From Thoreauomyces humboldtii (Eukaryota; Chytridiomycota; Chytridiomycetes; Spizellomycetales; Powellomycetaceae): a stretch of DNA of 16,335 bases. Below are positions 8,744 to 16,335 of the stretch, piece by piece; within the stretch, counting starts at the first letter, position 1, and every line of letters begins with the position of its first letter. A program made the position numbers and the translations under genes. A model generated the notes under the pieces. The model had not been told where the DNA came from, searched no databases, and was given only the letters and a program-made list of their open reading frames with translations. The stretch covers positions 1-16,335 of the forward strand of contig JADGJA010000517.1 in the NCBI GenBank assembly GCA_027596035.1, in the 5' to 3' direction.

Positions 8744-8856
8744 GTAAGAGCTCGTAAACTCAATGACATAAATGATCCTGAACACACTTTCCTTCTATCT
8801 TCCGCCTTTCCTCCACACGCCGCTCGGAGACCCTTGCGCTCACAGCAAGCCGGCGC

Positions 8857-10035
8857 TCAGGTATCGAAGTGGGCCCAATATATGGCAGGCGCGGGACACC
8901 ACCGACCAACCATGCGCAGCAGCTCCCGAGGAAGGAGTTTGGTGCCCATGGCAGCCACCAGAAACTCTTCGGCAAAGTCTGCTGCAACCGTGGCGGGGGT
9001 GTCCAAGCGGGTCTCGAAGGAGTTTGGCCTGATGGATGCCGCAATTGCAAAGAACAGCTCGAGTTGGTGGGCGTAGCTTGACGCAATTGTGCCGTAGGAA
9101 AAGATCAGGTGGCGAAAGGGATCGAGAACCGGGTCAGGGTCTTGGCACGAGCAGACGTCCAGAAGGAGGTCGTTCGCATCGCACGACCAGATTTCGCCGT
9201 ACTCGCCAAGGTCGGGCTGGAAAACGGGGAGAAGGAGATCCACCGGCGGCAGATCCGGGTGCTCAACAAAGCGGGCCATGAGATTGTCGTCAAGGCATGT
9301 GACAACGGTGCTCGAGTCGCTTTCCGTGCTTGTAACAATCCCCACAAGGAAGCAGGTGGTGCGATCGCGGATGGTGGCGTACCAGCCAGTGTTGGCGTCG
9401 GCCCAGCCACCATTCAACTGCATGCGGAAACTGTGAGTGGTGGAAGCGCCGTCTAGGATGTCAAAGTCAATAAATGTTTCGGTGAGCAGCTGGGGCTGGC
9501 TGTAGACATCTGTTGGGTCGCCTCGAGGGTCGACGAGCATTGGATCCACATGCTCATTAGCCGGATCATTTGGATTGGGTCCTTTCCACGGAACATTAAG
9601 CTCGACAAGGTTCAGCGGTCTGATGTAAGCCTTGCGCTCCAGAGCGGTGGGCGGGCGTGGGTCTTGCAGGAAGCGCCCCAGGACCCGGGCGCGAAGGGCA
9701 GGATCGCTGTGCCACCGCGAGAACGGGTCGTCGCCAGCCTTTCTCGAGGGGAATCCGGTGCGCGGGTCCATGCCAACCCATTCCTGGACTGCGCCCAGCA
9801 GAAAGCCTGGCGAGCAGCGGAACACGAAGCCAGGGGCGCCGGGGGCGAAGGGTGGACGGGTCAGGTCTGGGGAGGCGGGATAGGCGACGGAGCGGTCGCG
9901 GGTGCGCCAGCGACAGGCGTAGCAGTCGCAGTCGGCGGAGAGGGCATGAGGGGCAGGGAGGTGGGTGGCGTCGTCGGGGAGCAGGGAGGCGAAGGCGAAG
10001 GATGAGGCAGCTGGGATGGTGGTCGTTGCGGCCAT
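8857..10035 (-). CDS. Tandem-paralogue protein B, unrecognised family
   Basis: A single exon of 392 residues, with the start at the ATG (10035) shared with copy A. It keeps the DCDCYACRW Cys cluster, the identical central block (WYATIRDRTTCFLVGIV through the LLLPVF segment) and the same C terminus ending IYWAHFDT. It differs from copy A at roughly 49 residues by my hand count, including clustered multi-base changes (EWNHMD to EWVGMD, NGGCGDGN to NGGWADAN, GTTWT to GEIWS). One codon is missing near KEELNPNE. There are no stops or frameshifts, so it is probably functional. An upstream in-frame extension to 10215 is not shared with copy A and is unlikely to be translated. Function is unknown. 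Its genomic setting (next to satellite-like arrays and duplicated) suggests a fast-changing accessory gene. Confidence 0.75.
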   Translation of the reverse strand: MAATTTIPAASSFAFASLLPDDATHLPAPHALSADCDCYACRWRTRDRSVAYPASPDLTRPPFAPGAPGFVFRCSPGFLLGAVQEWVGMDPRTGFPSRKAGDDPFSRWHSDPALRARVLGRFLQDPRPPTALERKAYIRPLNLVELNVPWKGPNPNDPANEHVDPMLVDPRGDPTDVYSQPQLLTETFIDFDILDGASTTHSFRMQLNGGWADANTGWYATIRDRTTCFLVGIVTSTESDSSTVVTCLDDNLMARFVEHPDLPPVDLLLPVFQPDLGEYGEIWSCDANDLLLDVCSCQDPDPVLDPFRHLIFSYGTIASSYAHQLELFFAIAASIRPNSFETRLDTPATVAADFAEEFLVAAMGTKLLPRELLRMVGRWCPAPAIYWAHFDT

Positions 10036-10138
10036 TGGGTTTGTTGTTTTTGAATGTCGCTGGTCTACCGTAGCGAAAACGGTGCCCCCCTCCTCCCCTC
10101 TCCGTCTAGCCTTCGCCATAAGTCTCGTCGTCCTTGGT

Positions 10139-10155
10139 CGGAGGTAAACCGGAGG
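10139..10155 (-). promoter_or_regulatory. CGGAGG-N5-CGGAGG direct repeat upstream of paralogue B
   Basis: The same 17-bp element as at 7164-7180, here 104 bp upstream of the ATG at 10035. It is conserved although the sequence between it and the ATG has gained and lost blocks, which favours a regulatory role. The inverted partner is imperfect here (AGCCTTCG at 10108-10115). Confidence 0.45.
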
Positions 10156-10255
10156 CTGTATAGGTGTGTGGGCCAAACGGCGACCAGTCCAGGGGGACAA
10201 CCGTACAGGAACCAAACCGCAAACTGGAAATCAAGGGGATCCCTTCGCCTTACCA

Positions 10256-10531
10256 TCTCCTACTATGATCAGTTCACGGAGACATCGATTAAAGGACAAC
10301 TCCCTGGTGGCATTAGCCATCGACCCTGGGCCCCTGAATCTGAGACCGAGCTGCCGGAAGAGGGAGAACGACCACTGGTCAGCGTCAGCATCCAAGTACA
10401 AGTTCGGTGACGGCGGGTATCCCTATGACGACAACTACTTCCTGCCTGGTGAAGGTGCGCCGTCGGAAGATGGAGACTTTTATGGTCTGCATTTCTCGAA
10501 GCCAGCAAACGGCTTCCACCCTATTCGATAG
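10256..10531 (+). pseudogene. Frameshifted protein-like fragment
   Basis: Frame 1 reads YYDQFTETSIKGQLPGG and then PESETELPEEGERPLVSVS to about 10395, followed by a stop at 10408-10410. Frame 2 then reads KYKFGDGGYPYDDNYFLPGE and EDGDFYGLHFSKPANGFHPI to a stop at 10529. Each half looks more protein-like than its alternatives, so a one-base frameshift or a missed splice joins them. No family recognised. Confidence 0.25.
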
Positions 10532-10642
10532 CAGCGTGCAGCGTGCTAGGCCGTGACCGAGTGTCATCAACGTCCTTTGATACAGACAGGGCTCGAACCT
10601 GCCAGCTGCAAGAGTGCTGTACTGTAGGGCAGCCGATTCGCT

Positions 10643-10954
10643 TCAAAGAAAGATATTGCTGGCCTTCAACCGCGCGGAAAGGCTTGGCAACATCCGTCTC
10701 TCCCGTCTCTCCCACCCATCCCGTCTCCGTCGAACCTTATGCCGAAACTCCTCGATGACAACGCTTTTAGCAGCGCGAACAACGTAGACGACAATGGCGC
10801 GGGCAGCGGTTCTAATTGCTGGCCTCGCGAGAGGTTCCATCATGTGGCTTGCCGCATCTCCTTGGTGATCAAGAACGACCTGCTTGCCGAGGTAGTGTGC
10901 GGGTCCGGCCAAGCGGCTTCGAAGAGTCTCCTTCGTGGCCGTGAGACTGAGCAT
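10643..10954 (-). CDS. Short hypothetical ORF, doubtful
   Basis: An intronless ORF of 103 residues. The first part is amphipathic (SRLAGPAHYLGKQVVLD), followed by an Ala/Val-rich helix (RTAARAIVVYVVRAAKSVV) and a very basic stretch (KVRRRRDGWERRERR). I recognise no family and see no splice sites tying it to neighbours. It could equally be chance or a fragment. Confidence 0.2.
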   Translation of the reverse strand: MLSLTATKETLRSRLAGPAHYLGKQVVLDHQGDAASHMMEPLARPAIRTAARAIVVYVVRAAKSVVIEEFRHKVRRRRDGWERRERRMLPSLSARLKASNIFL

Positions 10955-10975
10955 GTTGGTATCCCCGAAGCCAAC

Positions 10976-11008
10976 TCGACACAAAGTTGGATATCGTCTT
11001 TGTGTCGA
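10976..11008. repeat. 11-bp inverted repeat (hairpin)
   Basis: TCGACACAAAG and CTTTGTGTCGA are perfect 11-bp arms around an 11-nt loop (TTGGATATCGT). A further GGATATC copy follows at 11013-11019. Role unknown. Confidence 0.55.
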
Positions 11009-11354
11009 ACCTGGATATCTTTGAGCAATGGCAATGTTTCTTCTTTGCACGACGCCCAATCGACTTTGTGATTTCTACTAGAACTTGTGTACTGCCAATG
11101 AATTCAATAAAATGGGAGTTCTGATCGCCCAACAAACCCGCAATCAGGGCCTATACCGTCGGAACCGCATGCCTCTTGAATGTGCATTGGAATATCGCAT
11201 CTCCGCCGCGGAAACGGCATCCCGCCGACCTCTCGCAAGCTTACACTCACAGACCTCGCCAAAATCCTATTTCAGTAGGGCTGCTAGCGTCAAGCAGCAA
11301 ACCTTCTAGCGTGATTGCGTTTGAAACAGTAAATGTGAATTGGCTGGAAATTGG

Positions 11355-11362
11355 TATTTACA
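11355..11362 (-). promoter_or_regulatory. Possible PUF-protein binding site (TGTAAATA) in the 3' UTR of the membrane-protein gene
   Basis: The minus strand reads TGTAAATA 55 nt after the TGA at 11418, an exact match to UGUANAUA. Distance from the stop is similar to that of the site at 1737. Binding is inferred. Confidence 0.4.
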
Positions 11363-11417
11363 GAATGAAAAAGGGACTCCGCTCGTGCCAGGGATCAGAG
11401 GTTGAATCAGCGCCATG

Positions 11418-13965
11418 TCACGTCCCGTCGTCGCCCAGATGGGCGATTTTTACGCTCACAGGGAGGAGAGACGAAGGCCCACCCCCATCCCCTTTACCGA
11501 CGTTCTTCCGCGGCAGCCTCCCTTCCTCTCCTTTCCTCAGGTTTCCTGCCTCCCGCCCAAGGGTAGCGCCATCCCTTCCGGTCATCTTGAGCTTCATCTT
11601 TCCCCTCGAATCGATGGAGCCCTTGACCGTCACTTCCTCCGCTGCCTCCCGGAGTCGCTCCAGTCCTGCGTCCCTCCATTCCGACTGTGGGATGTTCGGA
11701 AGGATCCCGCTGCTCCGCACCGATGGAAGCGCCTGGAGCAGGAGGTAGACGCTCGAAGTGGTCCATATCGCGGACCTGTCCAGTCGCCAGGCTTTCCGTC
11801 CAAGCGTCTGAACGAGGTGGAGGAAGATGAGAGTTCCAGCACAGGCGATTCCGATCGCAAGGATGGCGTTGCAGGCCAGTGTCGTGTAGATCCGATGTGT
11901 CGACAGTTGCTCCCAGACCTCGGTGTACGCTTCCGTGAGGGACGCGTCGAGTCCCGTGGTGTTCTTGGCCGTCGTGGTGTACCAGGGAAGGATCCGGGCT
12001 ATCAGACGCACGAGTCCCTCCGTCACCGTATCAAGATCGCACGTGTAGCTCGTCGTCCCGTTGACAGTGACAGCTTTCGAGAGTCCCATGGTGTTGACAA
12101 AGTAGGGTGGCTTCGTGCTCGCGACCTGACGACGTCTAAGATCAGCGACGAAGGGTTGTCAAGAAGTAATGGAAAAGATCCGTTTCACCTCGCAGGTCAG
12201 AAAGTCACAGGCAAAGATAAACGTGACCGCCTGCCTCCAAAAAAAAAGACAGAGTCAGCTTCGAGCTTAAGACCTTATTTTGAATTGTTCAGATACCGTG
12301 ATGAAGATTCCCATACTGAAGCCCCAGATGTTGGTTGCTGGATCCATCGAGTACATCGCTGGCGGGTCCGGGTCTCGGACAGAATTCGTAAGCTTGACGA
12401 CTATACTCGGATCCTTCTGAAGGATCTGATAATCCGCACTTGTTGTGCCTAATCCAACAGCGGCCCGACAGAGCACGACTCCTGATGTCCGAGTGCTGAC
12501 GGGTACGTTAGGACTTTCCACGGTATACGTGTTGAACGTTCGCTCCGTCCAACCGGGGTATGCATCGTAATTGAAGGCGAGCATGGCAAATAGGATGGCA
12601 CCGTTTTCATCTACGGGCGGTTCCTAGAACAAACTGCTATGAGTAGAAATTGAAAGAAACTTCGGTGAGGCGTGTAATACTTCATCGATGTATCCAGAGC
12701 CCAAAGTAACGATCTGGATCTGAGGGGTTGTTATGAATTCCCATTGGATTGCCCAGAGTGGATCAGTTGACTGAAACAGCCCACGGGAGCTATTGTAATA
12801 CATGAAAACAGGATAGTTGGGATCGCTCATATTGAAAGAATCTTGATAGACATCATCGGATGGTTCACAGCTGACCGTCGAAAAGATCTCGGTGGCTCTA
12901 CTTTTGACGATGTCTCCCTCCGCGAGCGGAACCCAGGCGAAGGGATCCTCTGTATTTTCTGGATCCTCCGATGAAGGTGCCGTCAATGGATGAGTGAGCA
13001 CGCTGGAGCATGCCACCGACGCCGCGCTTGTGTTCGCCATCGCGAACGGCTCACAAGACAATCCTGTTTCCGTGCCCTGGACATGCTTTAGCGACGAGGC
13101 AGAGAACCGAACGGAACTCAACCCTCAGCAGACCCACCTGTATCCACGAGGGATCGTAGATTCTGGCAAAATTGAAGAAAGCCTGCGAGGCGAGGACTTC
13201 TGCAGTTCCTGCCGTCATCGACGTAACGTCTGTGTATTGATACGGTCGATACATTGGGATACTATGGAGTCCCTTGAGAGTGACAACGGCCTTTGCTTCG
13301 TAAAGGCTTCCGATAGCTCCCAGGACAACGACCTCGACGAGGTACACCAGCATAAGAAGAGCACTGATGGGCCCTACCGGAGAGATCATGGATAAGCTGA
13401 AGCAGAAATAGGAGTCTGTACGGGGTCGGACGCCTCGTCCGTACGGAACGCTTCCACCACGGAGGCTTCCACGTTTCCCGTCCCAGCCCCACCTACCGAT
13501 GCCTCGGAAGATATCCTCAGCTCCCCGATAAGAGTTGGAATAGATGACGCTCCAGGTTGTGATGAGAGATCGGAAGCTCTCCCCTCTGTGCATCAGCCTC
13601 TTCCAAAACCAGACTTGCGATATCCTTCGCGCGAGCTCGAGAGGGGCGATCAGAGCAATCTGCACTGCGATCCCGATGCCAAATGCGACGCCGGACTGAT
13701 TGAACGGAAAGGTCCCTTCCGAGACCTTGACGACGCCGTAGAGACCGAGGAAGAGAGTGACGCAACACACGCTGATGATGGTCGACTGCATGAGGAACAG
13801 ACCGATGTCCTCCTTTCGGAACCAATTGGGCTGGGTGGCATGGTGCGGCGACGGATCGTCCAGGTCGTCCATGGGATACTCATCGCTGCCACCTGAGTTT
13901 TCCGAAAACCCCGAGGTAATCGTCGCCGAGTGCCGAAGGGGAGTTTGTGAGGCTGCTCGAGGCAT
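11418..13965 (-). CDS. Multi-pass membrane protein with large glycosylatable domain, 6 exons
   Basis: Exons 13965-13497, 13415-13138, 13076-12681, 12623-12297, 12230-12189 and 12125-11418 encode about 739 residues. Introns of 81, 61, 57, 66 and 63 nt are all GT-AG; intron 1 is phase 1, the rest phase 0. Start: the first in-frame ATG. An acidic N terminus is followed by hydrophobic segments at about 54-78, 92-112 and 169-193. A hydrophilic domain at about 200-480 has sequons NTS, NMS and NSS. Another hydrophobic stretch is at about 481-502, then NGT and NTT sequons, a final membrane segment at about 584-607 and a basic cytosolic tail. The order (N-terminal helices, outside domain, C-terminal helix, tail) recalls fungal DUF3176-type proteins, but I cannot confirm membership. 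Probably a plasma-membrane or endomembrane protein of unknown role. The C-terminal 130 residues are charged and low complexity. Confidence 0.82.
12189..12230 (-). other. 42-nt microexon of the membrane-protein gene
   Basis: It reads AVTFIFACDFLTCE in phase 0, between a strong acceptor (a GCTGAC branch-like site at 12255-12260, a T-run, GGAGGCAG) and a GTGAAA donor. It joins GFSMGIFIT to make a continuous hydrophobic run. Skipping it would leave a 171-nt intron, also phase 0, so both forms keep the frame. Confidence 0.6.
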
Positions 13966-14793
13966 GTTGAGGTCCGTTTGGCGACGAGGGAGGGCGGGAG
14001 ATTTTTGGCAACCACCACCGCCGGAAAACCCTTCAAAGTTCAAACTCCGACGCTCCCTATCGAAAAAAACGAACAAGGCCTCCGAGCCTCGTCACCGGGG
14101 AGAGCGAGACGGACGACTCATCGAGACCAAGAATACCTTTTCAGAAGTCTTTCAGTCCTGGGCCAATCATCCGCCGTTCTACTTGGGAGTCGAAGAATCT
14201 TAGATCCGGCGATCTAGCTGACTGATTCGACGTATCCGAGCGCAGAACTCTGGCTTCCGATCGGATGTCTTCCCGCGAGTCGAACCTGGAACGCGGACGG
14301 ATTGAGTCACACCCTCTCCCAACATCAGACTCCAGTCAGGTCGGCCTGAGAGCTTGCCGATCCCAACCCGATAACCCTGATCTCGACTCGCGTCTGGCAG
14401 AACATGCTTCCTCTGACGACCCATAGTGGTATCACCCGCGGAGTCTACCGTGGAATTCGGGATTCATGAGCAGGACGCAATAATGGGTGCCCTGCAGTGG
14501 GTGACGGTGACGATTGGACCTCGTCTGCACATGTCCGAGTAAGAAACTCTCATGGAACAGCGGAAATGAAGGGTGACCGGCGGCCTGAACGGAGGTGCGA
14601 CGGGAGGACACTCTTGATGGTAATGGCCAAGTCGAATTCACGCTACCCCGCCCGTTCCCATTAGACTATCTAAATTAAAAAAAATGCTTCTCTGGGTTTC
14701 TAAGCATCTACCCCTCCTCTGATCGTCCGTCCGTCCTTCCTTCACTTTTGCTTCGCAACGTTCTCTCCGGTTGGGCCGTTCTGGGGTGTTTCC
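13966..14793. other. Intergenic region between two minus-strand genes
   Basis: It holds the presumed promoter and 5' UTR of the membrane-protein gene (about 13966-14200) and the 3' UTR of the RPEL gene (about 14650-14793, with an A-rich run at 14675-14684). Between them are only short open frames; I see no gene, tRNA or repeat. Confidence 0.5.
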
Positions 14794-15821
14794 TCAGTGG
14801 AAACAGGTATTCCTCAAGCTCTGCTCGTGTACGGGCATCTCGTGCTTCTTGAACGTGTTCAGCTCCTCTCGGATCTGCAGGCAGACACACAGTTGAGAAA
14901 TCGGTCAGCGAGGTGTGATTCGGAAACGGGGAGACGGGAGCCGCGCGGACAGGGCTGTATTTTTTTTTCTTTTTCTTTTTCTTCCTCGCTCACCTGAACC
15001 TTCATCTGCGGTGTCAACTTCCTGAAGGTGGCGTTCCCGTCCGGCTTCCTGTTGTACTCGCTTTTCCTGAAGGTGGGCAGGACCTCTACGGTCTCGCTGA
15101 ACATCAGGATCCGTCTCTCGCAGAGCTGTTCTGCGTCCGGTCGTTCCCTGAGACGAGCGTCGAGGACGTCCACGAGCTGACTCTTCTTCAACCGTTCCTG
15201 GGCGGCCACGATGGACGGATCGACGGACGAGTTGGGTTTCAGGATGTTGCTGGCCTCGAGGTCGCTCTTCTCGGGTCTTCGTTTGAGGATGGATCGGACG
15301 GCCTGTTGACGAGTGGCGAAGTCGTCCGTCCTTTGCAGGTCGAGGGGTCCGACGGGTGTTCCACCGATGGTGTTTGCGGCGGTGGTCGCGGTCGAAGACG
15401 ATGCTGGTGGTGGGACACCTGTGAGGGATTCGGTGCTGTCGATGCGAAGGATGTTGCGGAGCTTGAGGTCCACCTTGTCGGGTCGGATGCCGATCTTTCG
15501 GTTGAGCGCGTCCTTTGCCTTTTCCGATTCGAGGGCCATCTTCTGTTGGATGAGGAAGTTGGAGACTCCGGGATGCGCCTCGTCCTCCCGCATGATGTTG
15601 CGTTGCACGAGTTCGGCTGGTTCCTGTCGACGGGATAGCTTCTTTCCCAGGTCTGTCAAGACGAGGGGGGTGGAAAGGAACGTTAGCATTGAAGCGCTGA
15701 CGTTGTGGTGCGTCCGGGGCATGGAGCTTCTGATCGTACCCGACACCATGCGCCCAAAGCCCTTTGTCTGCAGATCCCCATTGCTTCCGTGCGAGTTTTC
15801 GGCCAGTGACGATGATGACAT
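14794..15821 (-). CDS. RPEL-repeat protein (predicted G-actin binding), 3 exons
   Basis: Exons 15821-15740, 15652-14994 and 14874-14794 encode 273 residues. Intron 1 (87 nt) has GTACGA, branch site GCTAAC and TTGACAG; intron 2 (119 nt) has GTGAGC and CTGCAG. Both joins keep frame: RMVS-DLGKKL and QMKVQ-IREELNTFKKHEM. Four RPEL-type motifs are visible: LSRRQEPAELVQRNIM (about 33-48), IGIRPDKVDLKLRNIL (81-96), LKRRPEKSDLEASNIL (150-165) and LRERPDAEQLCERRIL (195-210). RPEL motifs bind monomeric actin in MRTF and Phactr proteins; the role here is by analogy. The C-terminal block (FSETVEVLPTFRKSEYNRKP and on) looks well conserved and ordered. A Ser/Thr/Ala-rich linker separates motifs 2 and 3. 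The ORF is open upstream to 15998, but TATTTCAG just upstream looks like a 5' UTR intron acceptor, so I use the ATG at 15821. Confidence 0.88.
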
Positions 15822-16335
15822 GCGATTGTGTATAGTAAGAGTTGCAGGGGGGGTATGCGAAGCCTGAAATATTATAAAAGTGAAAAGGGTAGTGTCGTTG
15901 ATGTAGTGGTATGCAGCAAGGTGAAGTGAAGGGCAGCTGAAAGGATGTGCAGTGGAGACTATAGATGTGCGCAAGGAAAGGACGGGGTGGAAGGCCAAGC
16001 TTGACGTGGTGATTGATGATGGTCAGCCATTGTTTGTGGCGTCCCGCGTCGTCTTTAGAAATAGAGATGCTGCATCACACGCACGCCGCTCCGCCACCAG
16101 CGTGTTAGGTAGGGAGAAAGGAAGAAGGAAGTAGGGACCGGGGTGGTGGGGGGTTGTTTCGTGCCTGGAAATAGATGGGAACGTCGGAGTTACGGAACGG
16201 TCGACTGCGCTCCACTGTCGGCCATGGGACCTGGTCTTCTGAGGCGCAAGTCTCTCTCTCTGTGCTGTGGCTCGCTGCTTAGCTAATACCAACGCGCGTT
16301 CCTTCACGGTTACGCGCCGCCCCCCCCCCCCAGGC
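15822..16335. other. 5' region of the RPEL gene
   Basis: No gene recognised. It contains a possible 5' UTR intron acceptor on the minus strand (TTTTATAATATTTCAG, 15864-15879) and a C run at 16319-16331 near the window edge. The open frames here are short and compositionally random. Confidence 0.4.

Larger units (their letters stand above)
8823..10202 (-). repeat. Tandem segmental duplication, copy B
   Basis: Counterpart of 5842-7237 in the same orientation. Similarity begins at CTCGG (8823) and ends at AGGGGGACAACC (10191-10202). Copy B has no counterpart of the 5021-5790 gene downstream, so the duplicated unit stopped about 30 bp past the stop codon. Confidence 0.9.
10203..11417. other. Region with ORF fragments but no confident gene
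   Basis: It holds a frameshifted plus-strand open region (10256-10531), a short minus-strand ORF (10643-10954) and a hairpin (10976-11008), listed separately. The part from 11009 to 11354 shows only short open frames. The last 60 bases are the 3' UTR of the membrane-protein gene that ends at 11418. Confidence 0.5.

Noticed and set aside
5842..10202. Repeat-induced point mutation (RIP) of the duplicated segments
   Set aside because: Both copies keep long open frames and high GC; differences are not dominated by C-to-T or G-to-A changes.
5842..10202. Transposon carrying the paralogue genes
   Set aside because: No terminal inverted or long terminal repeats, no target-site duplication and no transposase, integrase or reverse transcriptase motifs are visible at the segment ends.
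10586..10602. tRNA-like T arm on the minus strand (GCAGGTTCGAGCCCTGT), with a possible GCTGC/GCAGC anticodon stem upstream
   Set aside because: No D arm with a conserved GG, and the sequence after the T arm has no matching 5' acceptor strand. At most a tRNA fragment.
11415..12452. Long plus-strand open frame (345 codons) opposite the membrane-protein gene
   Set aside because: It is antisense to exons 4-6, whose phases, hydrophobic segments and splice sites are coherent; the plus-strand reading is charged, repetitive and lacks domain-like structure.
14268..14300. Second tRNA-like GGTTCGACT box on the minus strand
   Set aside because: Flanking bases do not pair as a T stem and no other tRNA arms are visible.

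Overview
The window looks like nuclear DNA of a filamentous or dimorphic fungus. Genes carry short GT-AG introns (57-126 nt) with fungal-style donors such as GTAAGT, GTACGA and GTGAGC, one clear branch site (GCTAAC), GC-rich coding DNA and long low-complexity Gln/Pro/His/Thr/Gly tracts. I see nothing bacterial or viral. I cannot place the lineage more precisely from sequence alone. All exon joins below were derived by hand from splice-site consensus, codon phase and protein continuity.

Layout. (1) 161-1675 (+): a Gln/Pro-rich protein with a conserved C-terminal 'PYTLSDW...GTGP' region, one intron. (2) 1857-3377 (-): an endonuclease/exonuclease/phosphatase-fold RNA nuclease of the Ngl2/CCR4 type, convergent with gene 1. 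(3) 3378-5020: about 1.6 kb with no convincing gene, holding at most a decayed condensation-domain-like fragment. (4) 5021-5790 (-): a small Cys-containing hypothetical protein with one intron and an AATAAA downstream. (5) 5876-7057 and 8857-10035 (-): two tandem paralogues of an unrecognised 392-393 residue protein, each inside a duplicated segment of about 1.4 kb that also carries a shared upstream CGGAGG-N5-CGGAGG element. (6) 7278-8553, between the paralogues: two different tandem repeat arrays, both with a period near 160 bp. The first is built of exon-like and intron-like blocks. (7) 10203-11417: ORF debris and a hairpin. (8) 11418-13965 (-): a six-exon, multi-pass membrane protein whose fifth exon is a 42-nt microexon. 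(9) 14794-15821 (-): a four-motif RPEL protein, presumably G-actin binding, with three exons.

The flanking genes (RNA nuclease, RPEL protein, Gln-rich protein, membrane protein) look like ordinary, unlinked fungal genes. The 5.0-11.4 kb interval looks like accessory sequence: a recent tandem duplication, satellite-like arrays, orphan exon-like pieces and a lineage-specific gene family with many amino-acid replacements. The strongest candidates for something undescribed are the duplicated gene family with its shared upstream element, the exon/intron-shaped tandem array, and the microexon that lengthens a hydrophobic segment.
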